Below, piece after piece: positions 9,651 through 16,812 of a stretch of 64,000 nt of DNA (its first letter is position 1; the number at the start of each line of letters is the position of its first letter). Origin of the DNA: G963691835 sp963691835 (GTDB taxonomy: Bacteria; Pseudomonadota; Alphaproteobacteria; Thalassobaculales; Thalassobaculaceae); assembly GCA_963691835.1 (NCBI GenBank), contig OY829383.1, positions 1,302,001 through 1,366,000 of the forward strand, given 5' to 3'. The notes under the pieces were generated by a model. That model ran no database searches, was not told the origin of the DNA, and worked only from the letters and a program-made list of their open reading frames with translations. Position numbers and translations under genes: made by a program.

Positions 9651-10067
9651 CTAGGTGCTATACACGTCCCGTCGATACGGGATGTTGACGGCAACGGAGT
9701 ACCGCTTGTCGACCTCGCCCCGGTCCACGATCCCCGCGTCCAGGAATTTGATGTAATGACCGGTCCCCGCCGTAAGCTGGACCCGGTGGAACACGGCGGC
9801 GGCGGTGTCGGCCAGGGTCAAGAGGGTTCGGCTTCCATGGGCCAGGGGTCCAAAGAGTTGGATGGTCACCACTCCCGGCAACCGGCTAACTCCGCTCGCG
9901 CCCAGCGAGACTTGAGTCCCCTGCCCTTCGTTCACGACCAACCATGCCCAGGTGTCGTTCTGTGGCGGCTGGCTGTGGTGGTTCTTCCCGTACACTGTGT
10001 TGACGAAGGTGCTGGCCTCCGTGGCCCACCGCGTGTGGATGGCTTGCTCGGTCTCGGCGAACCTCAT
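9651..10067 (-). CDS. Tail terminator-like protein (DUF4128 type)
   Basis: A 138-residue protein starting MRFAETEQAIHTRWATE. The N-terminal helix followed by a beta-rich domain and the gene position (after the gp10-like protein, before the tail tube) fit the DUF4128/tail terminator family, which caps the tail tube and joins it to the head. The start codon overlaps the stop of the upstream gp10-like gene (ATGA). No enzymatic motifs. The assignment is from position and general sequence style. Confidence 0.65.
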   Translation of the reverse strand: MRFAETEQAIHTRWATEASTFVNTVYGKNHHSQPPQNDTWAWLVVNEGQGTQVSLGASGVSRLPGVVTIQLFGPLAHGSRTLLTLADTAAAVFHRVQLTAGTGHYIKFLDAGIVDRGEVDKRYSVAVNIPYRRDVYST

Positions 10068-10510
10068 ATCTCGTTCCTCGTCCGTGCCAGCAATGCCTCA
10101 AGCTCGATTTCGACTTCCGCAACCGCCAGATCCACGAACTTCGCCGGGGCTTGCGTACTGGAGCCGTCGTTCAATCTCCCGATGTAAGGGAGGTTATTGT
10201 AGATCGTCCACTTGGTCGGGCCGAACAGCGAGAAGTCCGCTTTCTTGGCGGCCGAAATCGCGCTCCCCGCCGGGTCGGTGTATTGGCCTGGATCGGCCAT
10301 GTCGGAACCGGCCTCACCGCGCCGTAGGCGCCAGGAAGCCGCCGCCCGCCCCGTGTCGCGTGGTGTGCCGACAGGCCCCGAGCGCGGGTCTCGCACCAGC
10401 TTCTCAACGATCCCAAGAGCGGCCCTCTTGGCAACGCCGTTGACCTCCTCGCCTACAACCGCGTCCAACTCACCGATCAGCTTGGAAAGCTGCGACGTGT
10501 CGACCGACAT
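10064..10510 (-). CDS. HK97 gp10-like neck/tail-completion protein
   Basis: A 148-residue protein (MSVDTSQLSKLIGELD...). It shows the gp10-like pattern: an N-terminal amphipathic helix, a central PRDTGRAAASWR segment ('DTG.a..SW.') and a C-terminal YNNLPYIGRLNDGSSTQAPAKFV stretch, typical of proteins at the head-tail junction. ATG 10510 was chosen over an upstream GTG-type start because AGGAGG lies 5 nt before it. The end overlaps the next gene (ATGA). Confidence 0.78.
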   Translation of the reverse strand: MSVDTSQLSKLIGELDAVVGEEVNGVAKRAALGIVEKLVRDPRSGPVGTPRDTGRAAASWRLRRGEAGSDMADPGQYTDPAGSAISAAKKADFSLFGPTKWTIYNNLPYIGRLNDGSSTQAPAKFVDLAVAEVEIELEALLARTRNEI

Positions 10511-10518
10511 GGAGCCTC

Positions 10519-10767
10519 CTAAGCGTCCGGCGTGTTGGTTTGCTCGATCCAATCTCTAAAGATCTCGTCGGCCATGCGGGTGTCCCCCGCCTCAACGCGA
10601 TAGCACCACTCGCAAGGGCCAGCGGCTTTCTTGCAAGACCCAAAACCCCAGTGTTTGCAGAGTGTGAGCTGTTCCCCCGGTTCGGCCAGGGCGAGGAAGT
10701 TATCTACAACGTCCTCAATTTTAAGATCGAGCAGATTGACGGACTCAGTATCGCGGCAAAGGAGCAT
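10519..10767 (-). CDS. Small Cys-rich protein, unknown function
   Basis: An 82-residue acidic protein lying between two neck genes. Four cysteines in the pattern C-x8-C-x6-C-x2-C (CKHWGFGSC...CEWC) suggest a metal-binding knuckle. The N-terminus (MLLCRDTESVNLLDLKIEDV) is helical. No family recognised. It is probably real because it fills the gap between the 10777 gene and the 10510 gene without overlap and keeps the same direction. Confidence 0.6.
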   Translation of the reverse strand: MLLCRDTESVNLLDLKIEDVVDNFLALAEPGEQLTLCKHWGFGSCKKAAGPCEWCYRVEAGDTRMADEIFRDWIEQTNTPDA

Positions 10768-10776
10768 GCCTTTCCC

Positions 10777-11145
10777 CTAAGTATGGATGTAGACCTTCCA
10801 TATCATGGTCGTGCCGCCGGGGTTCTCCTCGTCGACCCGGACAACGCGGTAGGTGGCGCCGTTGACCTCGGCTGTGTCCGTCGCCGGAACCGGCGCCGCT
10901 GCAAGGTCGGAGCCACGAATGAGCAGGAGCTTGGAGTCCGCCTGTACCAACCCGTTGGCGACAAGGCGGGACTCGATTTGCTGGAGCACACCTTGAACAA
11001 CCGTTGTCGTGACGGTGGACGCGACTGTGCCGGTGGCCGGGTCATACGCGCCCTTGGCGTGCGCCTCGAATATGACGTTCTGGCCGAACTTGTCGAACAG
11101 GCGATCCGTGCGATTACGGAGTGCCAGGTAGTCGAAACTCGGCAT
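10777..11145 (-). CDS. Head closure / head-tail joining protein
   Basis: A 122-residue protein (MPSFDYLALRNRTDRLFDKFG...). A helical N-terminus is followed by a small beta-barrel-like domain with VQGVLQQIESR and a C-terminal YRVVRVDEENPGGTTMIWKVYI, the style of SPP1 gp16-like head closure or neck proteins. The start overlaps the upstream gene stop (ATGA). It lies between the DnaT-like connector-region gene and the gp10-like gene, the normal position for a stopper protein. Confidence 0.65.
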   Translation of the reverse strand: MPSFDYLALRNRTDRLFDKFGQNVIFEAHAKGAYDPATGTVASTVTTTVVQGVLQQIESRLVANGLVQADSKLLLIRGSDLAAAPVPATDTAEVNGATYRVVRVDEENPGGTTMIWKVYIHT

Positions 11146-11732
11146 CAGCCGCGGATCCCCGTGTTGGTCGGTTTCAGGAACTCGGACAGCATGTCCGCAA
11201 CCTCCTGATAGACCGTCCGACCGGGCGCGGAACCGAAGTATTCGGTCTCGCTCTCAAGCGACCCGACCTTGTCCCGCTGTCGCTTCACCATACCGCCGCG
11301 CTCAAGGTCCGGCTGCAACCGGGTGGACCCGAGGACCACTTGGCGGATGGCCAGTTCTGAGTTGGCGTTCTGGACGCGCGGCGGAATGGAGTCGCTGTCC
11401 AGGAGAAAACCGTTGTCCGTGACCAGCGTATTAAGGGCCTGTGTCCGCCATACGGTGTCACGGCTGTCGTCGACCACGACGAACGCGCGCGGCCACTGGA
11501 GGGCCTGATCGCGGGCTGTCCGCACGCCCTTGAACCGGCGGCGGAAGGTGTTGTCGAGGTATTTCGCGCCCTGCCGAACGCACGCTTCTTGTACCGCTGT
11601 CGACGCGGCGGTCCAGGCGTCGTTGATGGTGGTCCCGGCGTAGTGCTTGACGCAGTAGTCCGTGACCGTCGAAACCGAGACGTAGGCCTCGGATGTGCTG
11701 GAACCTGTTCCGGTCTCGACGATCACGGCCAT
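11145..11732 (-). CDS. Connector-region protein, DnaT-like family
   Basis: A 195-residue protein starting MAVIVETGTGSSTSEAYVSV. This N-terminal pattern ('vetGtG.. .aeaYvsvae...Yc') is seen in phage proteins annotated as DnaT-like ssDNA-binding proteins, which sit with head-completion genes and probably act as adaptors; the DnaT label should not be read as a replication role. ATG 11732 has GGAG 8 nt upstream; a GTG at 11738 overlaps the upstream stop but has no room for a ribosome site. Residues 60-100 contain an Arg-rich segment, RQGAKYLDNTFRRRFKGVR. Confidence 0.7.
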   Translation of the reverse strand: MAVIVETGTGSSTSEAYVSVSTVTDYCVKHYAGTTINDAWTAASTAVQEACVRQGAKYLDNTFRRRFKGVRTARDQALQWPRAFVVVDDSRDTVWRTQALNTLVTDNGFLLDSDSIPPRVQNANSELAIRQVVLGSTRLQPDLERGGMVKRQRDKVGSLESETEYFGSAPGRTVYQEVADMLSEFLKPTNTGIRG

Positions 11733-11734
11733 TG

Positions 11735-12184
11735 TCACTGCTCCATGATGGGCTTGATCTTGGGCTTCGGCGCGTCCCCGAAGTGGATCGCGGACAGGAA
11801 CTTCCCGATCTGCTCGTCAGTCAGGATCGCGCCGTTGGACTTGCGGTCGATGCCGAGGGGGGTAGTCGGTCCACCCCAATACCCCTCGTACACCACGGCG
11901 TCGGAGATGGCGGTGAACCGGTGCCAGACACCCGCGCCAACGGTAACGCGTTCGCCCGCTCCCATTTGACGAACTTCCACAACCGGCCCGACCTGTCCGC
12001 CCTTCTTGCCGGGAGGCGCGAACAACTCGACCACGATCTGTCCGGCCTCAACGCTAAAGAAGTTGATCCGGTCGTGGTTGTGAATGGACGACCGCCCGCC
12101 CCGGTTGGCTTCCAGCCGGTGAAGCTCGACGGCACCGTGGCGGACAAGCATTTCCGTCCGCCCCCAAATCTTGGACGTAATCAT
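11735..12184 (-). CDS. Cupin-fold protein in a sugar-modification cassette
   Basis: A 149-residue single-domain cupin (MITSKIWGRTEMLVRHGAVE...). Cupin motif 1 is seen as SSIHNHDRINFFSVEAGQ (two His for metal) and motif 2 as GERVTVGAGVWHRFTAI. This resembles the cupin domain of mannose-6-phosphate isomerase or sugar-binding cupins. The start overlaps the stop of the glycosyltransferase-like gene upstream (ATGA). As the last gene of the cassette 15047-11735, it probably acts on or binds the sugar or modified product; the substrate is unknown. Confidence 0.75.
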   Translation of the reverse strand: MITSKIWGRTEMLVRHGAVELHRLEANRGGRSSIHNHDRINFFSVEAGQIVVELFAPPGKKGGQVGPVVEVRQMGAGERVTVGAGVWHRFTAISDAVVYEGYWGGPTTPLGIDRKSNGAILTDEQIGKFLSAIHFGDAPKPKIKPIMEQ

Positions 12185-12909
12185 GCCCGCCCCTCCATCT
12201 CGGCCTTTGCGGCCAGCCAGAGGTCGGCGTAGGGGACGTCCTGGTACTCGGCGAACCAAGGCCCGCCGAGCGTGTAGTGGACGAACCCGATGTTCTCACA
12301 CGAGGGCGACACACCCGCGAGCCAGTTCCAGCCGAGCGACAGGTCGCCGATCTCGTCGTCCTCCAGCCATGCGAACTGGTGAAGGTCGCGGCCCGGTAGG
12401 GTGTTGACGATCTCCAGGTCCAGCCGGTCATGGGCCGGGTGGTCCAGGTTCCAAAGCATGCACGACGACCAGTTCTTCCGCCCGTAGGTGGTTTGGCGTT
12501 GCCCGTCCATCTTGATCTTCTCGGTCGGGATGTGCTCGTGCTTAACCACCTGGAGCGCGTAGGCTGGGTCCGCCTCCGCGAACAGGTCCGCCACGTCCCG
12601 GATCGCCATAAAGTCGCAATCGATGAACAGGGCGTGGCCGGTGCGCTCGGTCAGCCACGGCACGAGGAACCTCGTAATGGCGAACTCGGTGGCCATGGGA
12701 GCCTCCGAGATCGGGTCGTAAAGCTGCCCACCCTTCCGGGTGTGCTCGCGCGGGAAGATCCCCATCCGGCGGACCTTCTGGAGCGAGATACCCCGGATCT
12801 CTACCGGGACGCTCGCGTGCTTGCGGATCGTGTGTTCAGCCACCTTGTAAGCGTCGACCTCGCGGGGGTCGAAGCCGATAAAGACTCGAAGCGGGGAAGG
12901 TGTTTCCAC
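12181..12909 (-). CDS. Glycosyltransferase-like protein (GT8-type fold)
   Basis: A 242-residue protein beginning VETPSPLRVFIGFDPRE. The opening 'LRVFIGFDpRE..ay.v...Si..ha' and the DxD-like HALFIDCDFMAIRDV (sugar-nucleotide/metal site) are characteristic of GT8-like phage and host glycosyltransferases. WNLDHPAHDRL and NWLAGVSPSC...FVHYTLGGPW occur further on, as in this family. A GTG start at 12909 with a GGATGGAG ribosome site is chosen. It overlaps the upstream frame, which continues to 12801, by 109 nt. It ends in an ATGA overlap with the cupin gene. Confidence 0.78.
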   Translation of the reverse strand: METPSPLRVFIGFDPREVDAYKVAEHTIRKHASVPVEIRGISLQKVRRMGIFPREHTRKGGQLYDPISEAPMATEFAITRFLVPWLTERTGHALFIDCDFMAIRDVADLFAEADPAYALQVVKHEHIPTEKIKMDGQRQTTYGRKNWSSCMLWNLDHPAHDRLDLEIVNTLPGRDLHQFAWLEDDEIGDLSLGWNWLAGVSPSCENIGFVHYTLGGPWFAEYQDVPYADLWLAAKAEMEGRA

Positions 12910-13625
12910 GGGACTCCATCCTTGAGTTCGTCGAGCGTCCACTGGCCATATGCGAGGGACCAGCACCACGGCTCGCGGTCGGGGTAGATGGGCGTCTCGA
13001 TCCTCGCGAAATCAGTGCGGCCAACGGGAGCGGCAGCATTGATGGGGGCCACGAAGACGGGAACGCCAGCGATCACCGCCTCTACGGCGGCGTTACTGTT
13101 GAAGGCGACGACGGCGTGTGCGTCGGCCAGTACATCCGACAGTGGAGTCGGATCACCCTTGCGCCGAACCACGATTTCGCGATCCGTGCTCCTCGCCAAG
13201 ACGGCGAGGGTGTCGTTTAGCCATGACTCGGCACCGTAGAAGGCGGCCATGGCGTCGGTTGGGGGGCAGACGACGACCTTTCGACCGCCGATGCGCCAAG
13301 GCTCGATTTCTATTCCGAGGGACGACCACCGATCCGGCCACCTTTCGTCAATCCAGGGCTGAGCGAGGGCGTCGGGGGTGAGGCGGTAGAACCCGTCATA
13401 GTGGCCGGGCCGAAAGTAACCATGGTCGAGATGGTAGAAGTGCTTCCGGCGCTTGGCCTTGTGGCGCATCAGGTCTCCGCAGCCGCGAAGGATGCCCCAA
13501 ACGATCGGGTAATAGTGGTCCTCGAAAAGCTCGCTGGCGTGGAGCAGCCGGGCACTCGCACCGACCGCAACCGCACGCTGGACCGGGATACCCGGTCCCG
13601 GGTCCAGCGTAACCGCGAGTTCCAT
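12801..13625 (-). CDS. Putative glycosyltransferase / capsular-polysaccharide-type protein
   Basis: A 274-residue protein beginning MELAVTLDPGPGIPVQRAVA. The central region HGYFRPGHYDGFYRLTPDA and the later DVLADAHAVVAFNSNAAVEAVIAGVPVFV resemble GT-B-type transferases of capsule or lipid-linked sugars ('sN.a.eAl..G.Pv'). The last ~35 residues (Ser/Thr/Arg-rich, low quality) overlap the next gene and may not be part of the fold; an ancestral stop may have been lost. It starts 5 nt after the methyltransferase stop, so it is likely part of the same message. Confidence 0.7.
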   Translation of the reverse strand: MELAVTLDPGPGIPVQRAVAVGASARLLHASELFEDHYYPIVWGILRGCGDLMRHKAKRRKHFYHLDHGYFRPGHYDGFYRLTPDALAQPWIDERWPDRWSSLGIEIEPWRIGGRKVVVCPPTDAMAAFYGAESWLNDTLAVLARSTDREIVVRRKGDPTPLSDVLADAHAVVAFNSNAAVEAVIAGVPVFVAPINAAAPVGRTDFARIETPIYPDREPWCWSLAYGQWTLDELKDGVPWKHLPRFESLSASTPARSTLTRWLNTRSASTRASR

Positions 13626-13629
13626 CGGG

Positions 13630-14211
13630 CTAGTAGCCGATGACCGCGAGCTTGGTAAAACCGCCCTCCCGGATCGGGTCCGGGACCGGCAACACGCGGG
13701 CGTTCGGCATACAGTTGACGAGCTTGTTGCAGCCGATCACGTCCAGGTCGGGACACCGCCCGCTGTCGTCCGGCTCGTAATAGTCGTCGAGGAAGATGAC
13801 GCGGCTGGATTTAACCGCCTCGTAGTCCCCCTGGATAACGTCGGCGCGGTGGTCGCCGTCGATGAACACCAGATCCGCCTCAACGGTCTTGCCGTGGAGG
13901 GTTTCCTGGGTCTGGCCGGTGTAGAGGTGCCAGCGGAACCCCTTGTGCCGTTCGGTGACCTCGGCCAGCCGGTCGGACACGTCGGCGAAGCTGGCAACGC
14001 CCTTGCCGTTGAACGCGGCCTCGTGGAACTCGGGCGTCTCCGTGTCGAAGACGTCATAGCCCACATACTGGACGTCCGCCCGGTATTGGAGGGCTGCGTG
14101 GCACATCTCCACGGCCCGCGTGCCCCGGTGGGTGCCGATCTCCACGATCTTCCGGGGCTGGATCTCGTGGATGGCGAGGATCAGTTGTTCGTACCGGGTA
14201 ATCCGCTTCAT
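13630..14211 (-). CDS. SAM-dependent methyltransferase (class I, Methyltransf_24-like)
   Basis: A 193-residue protein (MKRITRYEQLILAIHEIQP...). Motif I is KIVEIGTHRGTRAVEM; an acidic motif II follows at YVGYDVFD; LVFIDGDHRADVIQGDYEAV is the IDGDH motif typical of Methyltransf_24 and of sugar O-methyltransferases. The start at 14211 forms an ATGA overlap with the upstream glycosyltransferase; a long upstream in-frame extension to 14637 is only the shadow of that gene. Likely substrate: a sugar transferred by the neighbouring enzymes (inference). Confidence 0.8.
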   Translation of the reverse strand: MKRITRYEQLILAIHEIQPRKIVEIGTHRGTRAVEMCHAALQYRADVQYVGYDVFDTETPEFHEAAFNGKGVASFADVSDRLAEVTERHKGFRWHLYTGQTQETLHGKTVEADLVFIDGDHRADVIQGDYEAVKSSRVIFLDDYYEPDDSGRCPDLDVIGCNKLVNCMPNARVLPVPDPIREGGFTKLAVIGY

Positions 14212-15047
14212 GCGACCCTCCCCTGCACTGCGTCGGGCCGGGAGGTGACTCCCTGCCAATACGGGTGATCGCGGCGGAACGGCAGGAGGTCTTCCTGCTT
14301 GGACATGCCCGCCTCCTTCCGCTCCGGTCCCTTCATGTGATCGGCGTACTCGCCGAGGGGACCGTTGACGAACGGGTGGAAGGTGTTGTGACCGGCACCG
14401 GACAGGGACGCCCATTGGATAATGCCGTTGTTCGCCAGATGGTCGATGAGGGACGCCATGACGAAGCTGTCGTGCCATTCCGGGAGGCGGAATAGGTGAC
14501 CGTCGACATAAGGCTGGCGCCACATTTCCATGATCGCCTTGTGCTTCGGGTGGGTGGTCCGCAGCCCGTAGAACCCACATTCCGGGTACATCATCGACCG
14601 GGTAAGCCAGGACAGATATGCGTCCTCGGGGAACCACTCCTGGATCGCGGACATGGGGACCGGCGAATGCCAGATCACATCCGCGTCACACCAGATCACC
14701 ACGTCAGCGTCAATGCTCGTAGCGGCATGGATGATAGCGGCGGTCTTGTTGGCGAACCGCACCGCGTCGAAATGGTAGTCGTAGATCACCGCCTCGCCCT
14801 TGGGGCGCTTCCCGTGGGCGATTGGGTTCTTGGCGTGAAGCTCCTTGAAAGCGACCAGCCAGGGCGCCGACTTGTGGAGGTCGCGGACCACCACGCGGTT
14901 CGACGGCTTCCGGGGGACGCACCCCTCAGCATAGACGTGAAGGGGAATCTCCGAGGGCCAATTGGCGTCGAAGCTCTCGATCATCGCCTGCCCCATATCC
15001 AGGGCTGGCGCGTGGAAGGTCGTTACGACCGCGAAAGGGACGGTCAT
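14208..15047 (-). CDS. Glycosyltransferase, GT-A-like nucleotide-diphosphosugar transferase
   Basis: A 279-residue protein (MTVPFAVVTTFHAPALDMGQ...). The DADVVIWCDADVIW segment carries the DxD metal/sugar-nucleotide motif of GT-A enzymes. KTAAIIHAATS upstream and ECGFYGLRTTHPKH with WHDSFVMASLIDHLA downstream resemble phage and host 'hypothetical glycosyltransferase' proteins. It is the first enzyme of the cassette after the capsid-side gene 15628 and is ATGA-coupled on both sides. Confidence 0.78.
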   Translation of the reverse strand: MTVPFAVVTTFHAPALDMGQAMIESFDANWPSEIPLHVYAEGCVPRKPSNRVVVRDLHKSAPWLVAFKELHAKNPIAHGKRPKGEAVIYDYHFDAVRFANKTAAIIHAATSIDADVVIWCDADVIWHSPVPMSAIQEWFPEDAYLSWLTRSMMYPECGFYGLRTTHPKHKAIMEMWRQPYVDGHLFRLPEWHDSFVMASLIDHLANNGIIQWASLSGAGHNTFHPFVNGPLGEYADHMKGPERKEAGMSKQEDLLPFRRDHPYWQGVTSRPDAVQGRVA

Positions 15048-15628
15048 TCGCCGTAACCGGCCTCGGCCATAAGCGCCACGGCGTGGGCCTTGTTCGTCGG
15101 TTTTTCACCGGTCCAGTGAGCAATGTAGGCACGCCGCTGGAACCACTGCATGGAGCGCCAATCACAGGCGTCTGGGTGCGTATCCAGCACTTCGTCGCCG
15201 GTCGGCTCGGGTACGAACTTCGCCGTAACCTCCAACCCAGCCGCTGCCGGTAAGGCCACATCGCCCGCCAGGGGCACGGAAACGGGGTCTGTGGCGCCGT
15301 TGGGGTCCTGGGGGTTGTCTACCACCGGATTATCCGCCTCGCCCGCCTGTGGGCCGGATTTGGGCTCCTCGTCTTCATCGAAGACCCAATCACTGCTCAA
15401 GTCGGCCAGCGTTTCGGAGATGTGCTGGGCGGCGGCACCATAGGCGGCGCGGAGTCGGTCCTCATCGCCATCGTGGACGGCAATAGCGAGGCTGTAACCA
15501 CGCTCCCGCTCGCCCTTCCACAGTTCGATGTTGCGGGGTGCGACCGTCATTCCGGCGTCGGTCAGGACTTGGGTGTACGTGCGGACCACCGGGTCACGCG
15601 CCGAACGCCCGTAGAGCAATACATGCAC
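15044..15628 (-). CDS. Hypothetical protein downstream of the capsid gene
   Basis: A 194-residue protein starting with GTG at 15628 (VHVLLYGRSARDPVVRTYTQ...), seven nucleotides after AGGAG. The N-terminal ~80 residues look like a compact alpha/beta domain (MTVAPRNIELWKGERERGYSL). Residues ~85-140 are acidic and Pro-rich, probably a linker. The C-terminus contains WRSMQWFQRRAYIAHWTGEKPTNKAHAVALMAEAGYGE, a helical segment typical of head-region accessory proteins. It is ATGA-coupled to the glycosyltransferase at 15047. Function unknown; it could be a head decoration or completion protein. Confidence 0.6.
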   Translation of the reverse strand: MHVLLYGRSARDPVVRTYTQVLTDAGMTVAPRNIELWKGERERGYSLAIAVHDGDEDRLRAAYGAAAQHISETLADLSSDWVFDEDEEPKSGPQAGEADNPVVDNPQDPNGATDPVSVPLAGDVALPAAAGLEVTAKFVPEPTGDEVLDTHPDACDWRSMQWFQRRAYIAHWTGEKPTNKAHAVALMAEAGYGE

Positions 15629-15679
15629 GGGGTGTCTCCTAGTCTGTCGGGGGTGAAAAAAGGGACAAACGAATGGGGA

Positions 15680-15702
15680 CAGGGCCGCGCGTGGCGGCCC
15701 TG
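15680..15702 (-). terminator. Hairpin after the major capsid gene
   Basis: A perfect 9-bp inverted repeat, CAGGGCCGC / GCGGCCCTG with a 5-nt loop, lies 30 nt past the capsid stop. On the minus strand a T-rich run (CCCTTTTTT) follows about 20 nt later. It probably reduces read-through into the modification cassette or protects the capsid mRNA 3' end. Confidence 0.55.
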
Positions 15703-15731
15703 CCCGGCTTCCCGCTAAAGCGGTGCCGTTA

Positions 15732-16718
15732 CTAGATGCTGTCGGCGCTGCGGATGTTGTGGATGCGGACACCGGCCATGGACTTCGTGTCCGTGGCGGC
15801 CTCGATCCAGTTGGTCCCGGTGCCAAGTGCGGAGTCGGTCGGATTGGCGCCACCGGCGGTATTCCAGCGGAAACCCTTGATCTTGACGTTGTAGGCAACC
15901 TCGCCCTGGACCCGCCAGACGAGGTTTTCCAGACCGGTTACGACCTCGTCCACGACAGTCCGCTCCTCTGACTCCGCAATCTCGACCGCGCCGTCGACAA
16001 GGCCGAGCATGGAATAGGTGGTGGAGGCGGTGGACAGGAGGTTGGTCGAGTCCGTCACGATGACCGGGCGGCCGAAAGTGGCCACCGTGCCCTCGTAGAT
16101 CGTCGCGCCAGCCACCTGGAAAACGTTGTTCGAAACGCTGTTCTCCATGAGTTGGAAGTAGGAATGCGAGTGCATTACCCACGCAACGATCCGTTGGGCT
16201 TGATCGCCGAACAGCGACATACCCCGAACGAGGTCGACGTGCTGAAGGCCGGTGGCCGCCGTGGAGGCGTTGTACGAGAGGGTCGAAACCTCCGTGAGCG
16301 CCGTATTGACCGTCAGGATGGCCGTGTTGACGTAATCAACCGCGACCGCCTTGCCGATCTGCTGACCGAGCAGAAAGGACATCTCGCCCGGATCGGACGT
16401 GATCTTCTTGAGGGAGTCCAGCGTGTTCGCCACCGGGCCGATGCGCCGGTTAACCTTGACGCCGATCATCTCGTCCTGCGTCAGCGCCTTGTCAGTCACG
16501 GCGGAGACGTGAGTCACGTCACGGCGGACGACAAGGTCGGTAATGCTCTTGATGAACGACTCACGGTCGTAGTCACCCATGATGTCCCGCCGGACGAGCC
16601 GAATGGACCCGTTGCTGGAGCCGTTGAAGACTTCCGTTTCCTGTTCCAGGGTTTCGGAATAACCGCCCCAGAACTGCTCGTCGTAGATGGTGAAGTCAGA
16701 TTTCGTTCCCGCTGCCAT
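15732..16718 (-). CDS. Major capsid protein (HK97-fold, Gp13-like family)
   Basis: A 328-residue protein beginning MAAGTKSDFTIYDEQFWGGYSE. The pattern 'f..ydeqf.gg..E.l.Q....fn..S.gai.l' at the N-terminus and VDYVNTAILTVNTAL, IVAWVMHSHSYFQLM and GRPVIVTDS in the body are typical of the Gp13-like major capsid family of alphaproteobacterial phages. A scaffold gene lies just upstream and the MuF and portal genes farther upstream. RBS AAGGAG lies 9 nt before the ATG. The leader at 16734-16779 is shared with the tail tube gene, and the hairpin at 15680 follows. Confidence 0.88.
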   Translation of the reverse strand: MAAGTKSDFTIYDEQFWGGYSETLEQETEVFNGSSNGSIRLVRRDIMGDYDRESFIKSITDLVVRRDVTHVSAVTDKALTQDEMIGVKVNRRIGPVANTLDSLKKITSDPGEMSFLLGQQIGKAVAVDYVNTAILTVNTALTEVSTLSYNASTAATGLQHVDLVRGMSLFGDQAQRIVAWVMHSHSYFQLMENSVSNNVFQVAGATIYEGTVATFGRPVIVTDSTNLLSTASTTYSMLGLVDGAVEIAESEERTVVDEVVTGLENLVWRVQGEVAYNVKIKGFRWNTAGGANPTDSALGTGTNWIEAATDTKSMAGVRIHNIRSADSI

Positions 16719-16733
16719 GATCGAATCTCCTTA

Positions 16734-16779
16734 AGGCTGGGATGTTGCAACTACTGGCGCGGCATCCCGCCTTGCCCGG
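16734..16779 (-). promoter_or_regulatory. Conserved 5' leader hairpin of the major capsid gene
   Basis: On the plus strand the sequence reads AAGGCTGGGATG - 18 nt - CATCCCGCCTTGCC. The same arms, the TGGCG(T/C)GG element in the loop and the distance to the start codon are found upstream of the tail tube gene (9594-9637). Only these two most abundant virion proteins have it in this window. Confidence 0.6.
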
Positions 16780-16812
16780 TCTTCGATTTGGTTTGGGCTT
16801 CCCGCCCGTGTC

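Noticed and set aside
11145..11732. DnaT-like gene as a replication primosome protein
   Set aside because: Its position among head-tail connector genes shows it is a virion or assembly protein; the DnaT name comes only from a family label.
13630..14637. N-terminal extension of the methyltransferase to 14637
   Set aside because: The extra 142 codons lie inside the glycosyltransferase gene, are Arg/Pro-rich, and the ATG at 14211 has the ATGA junction typical of this region.
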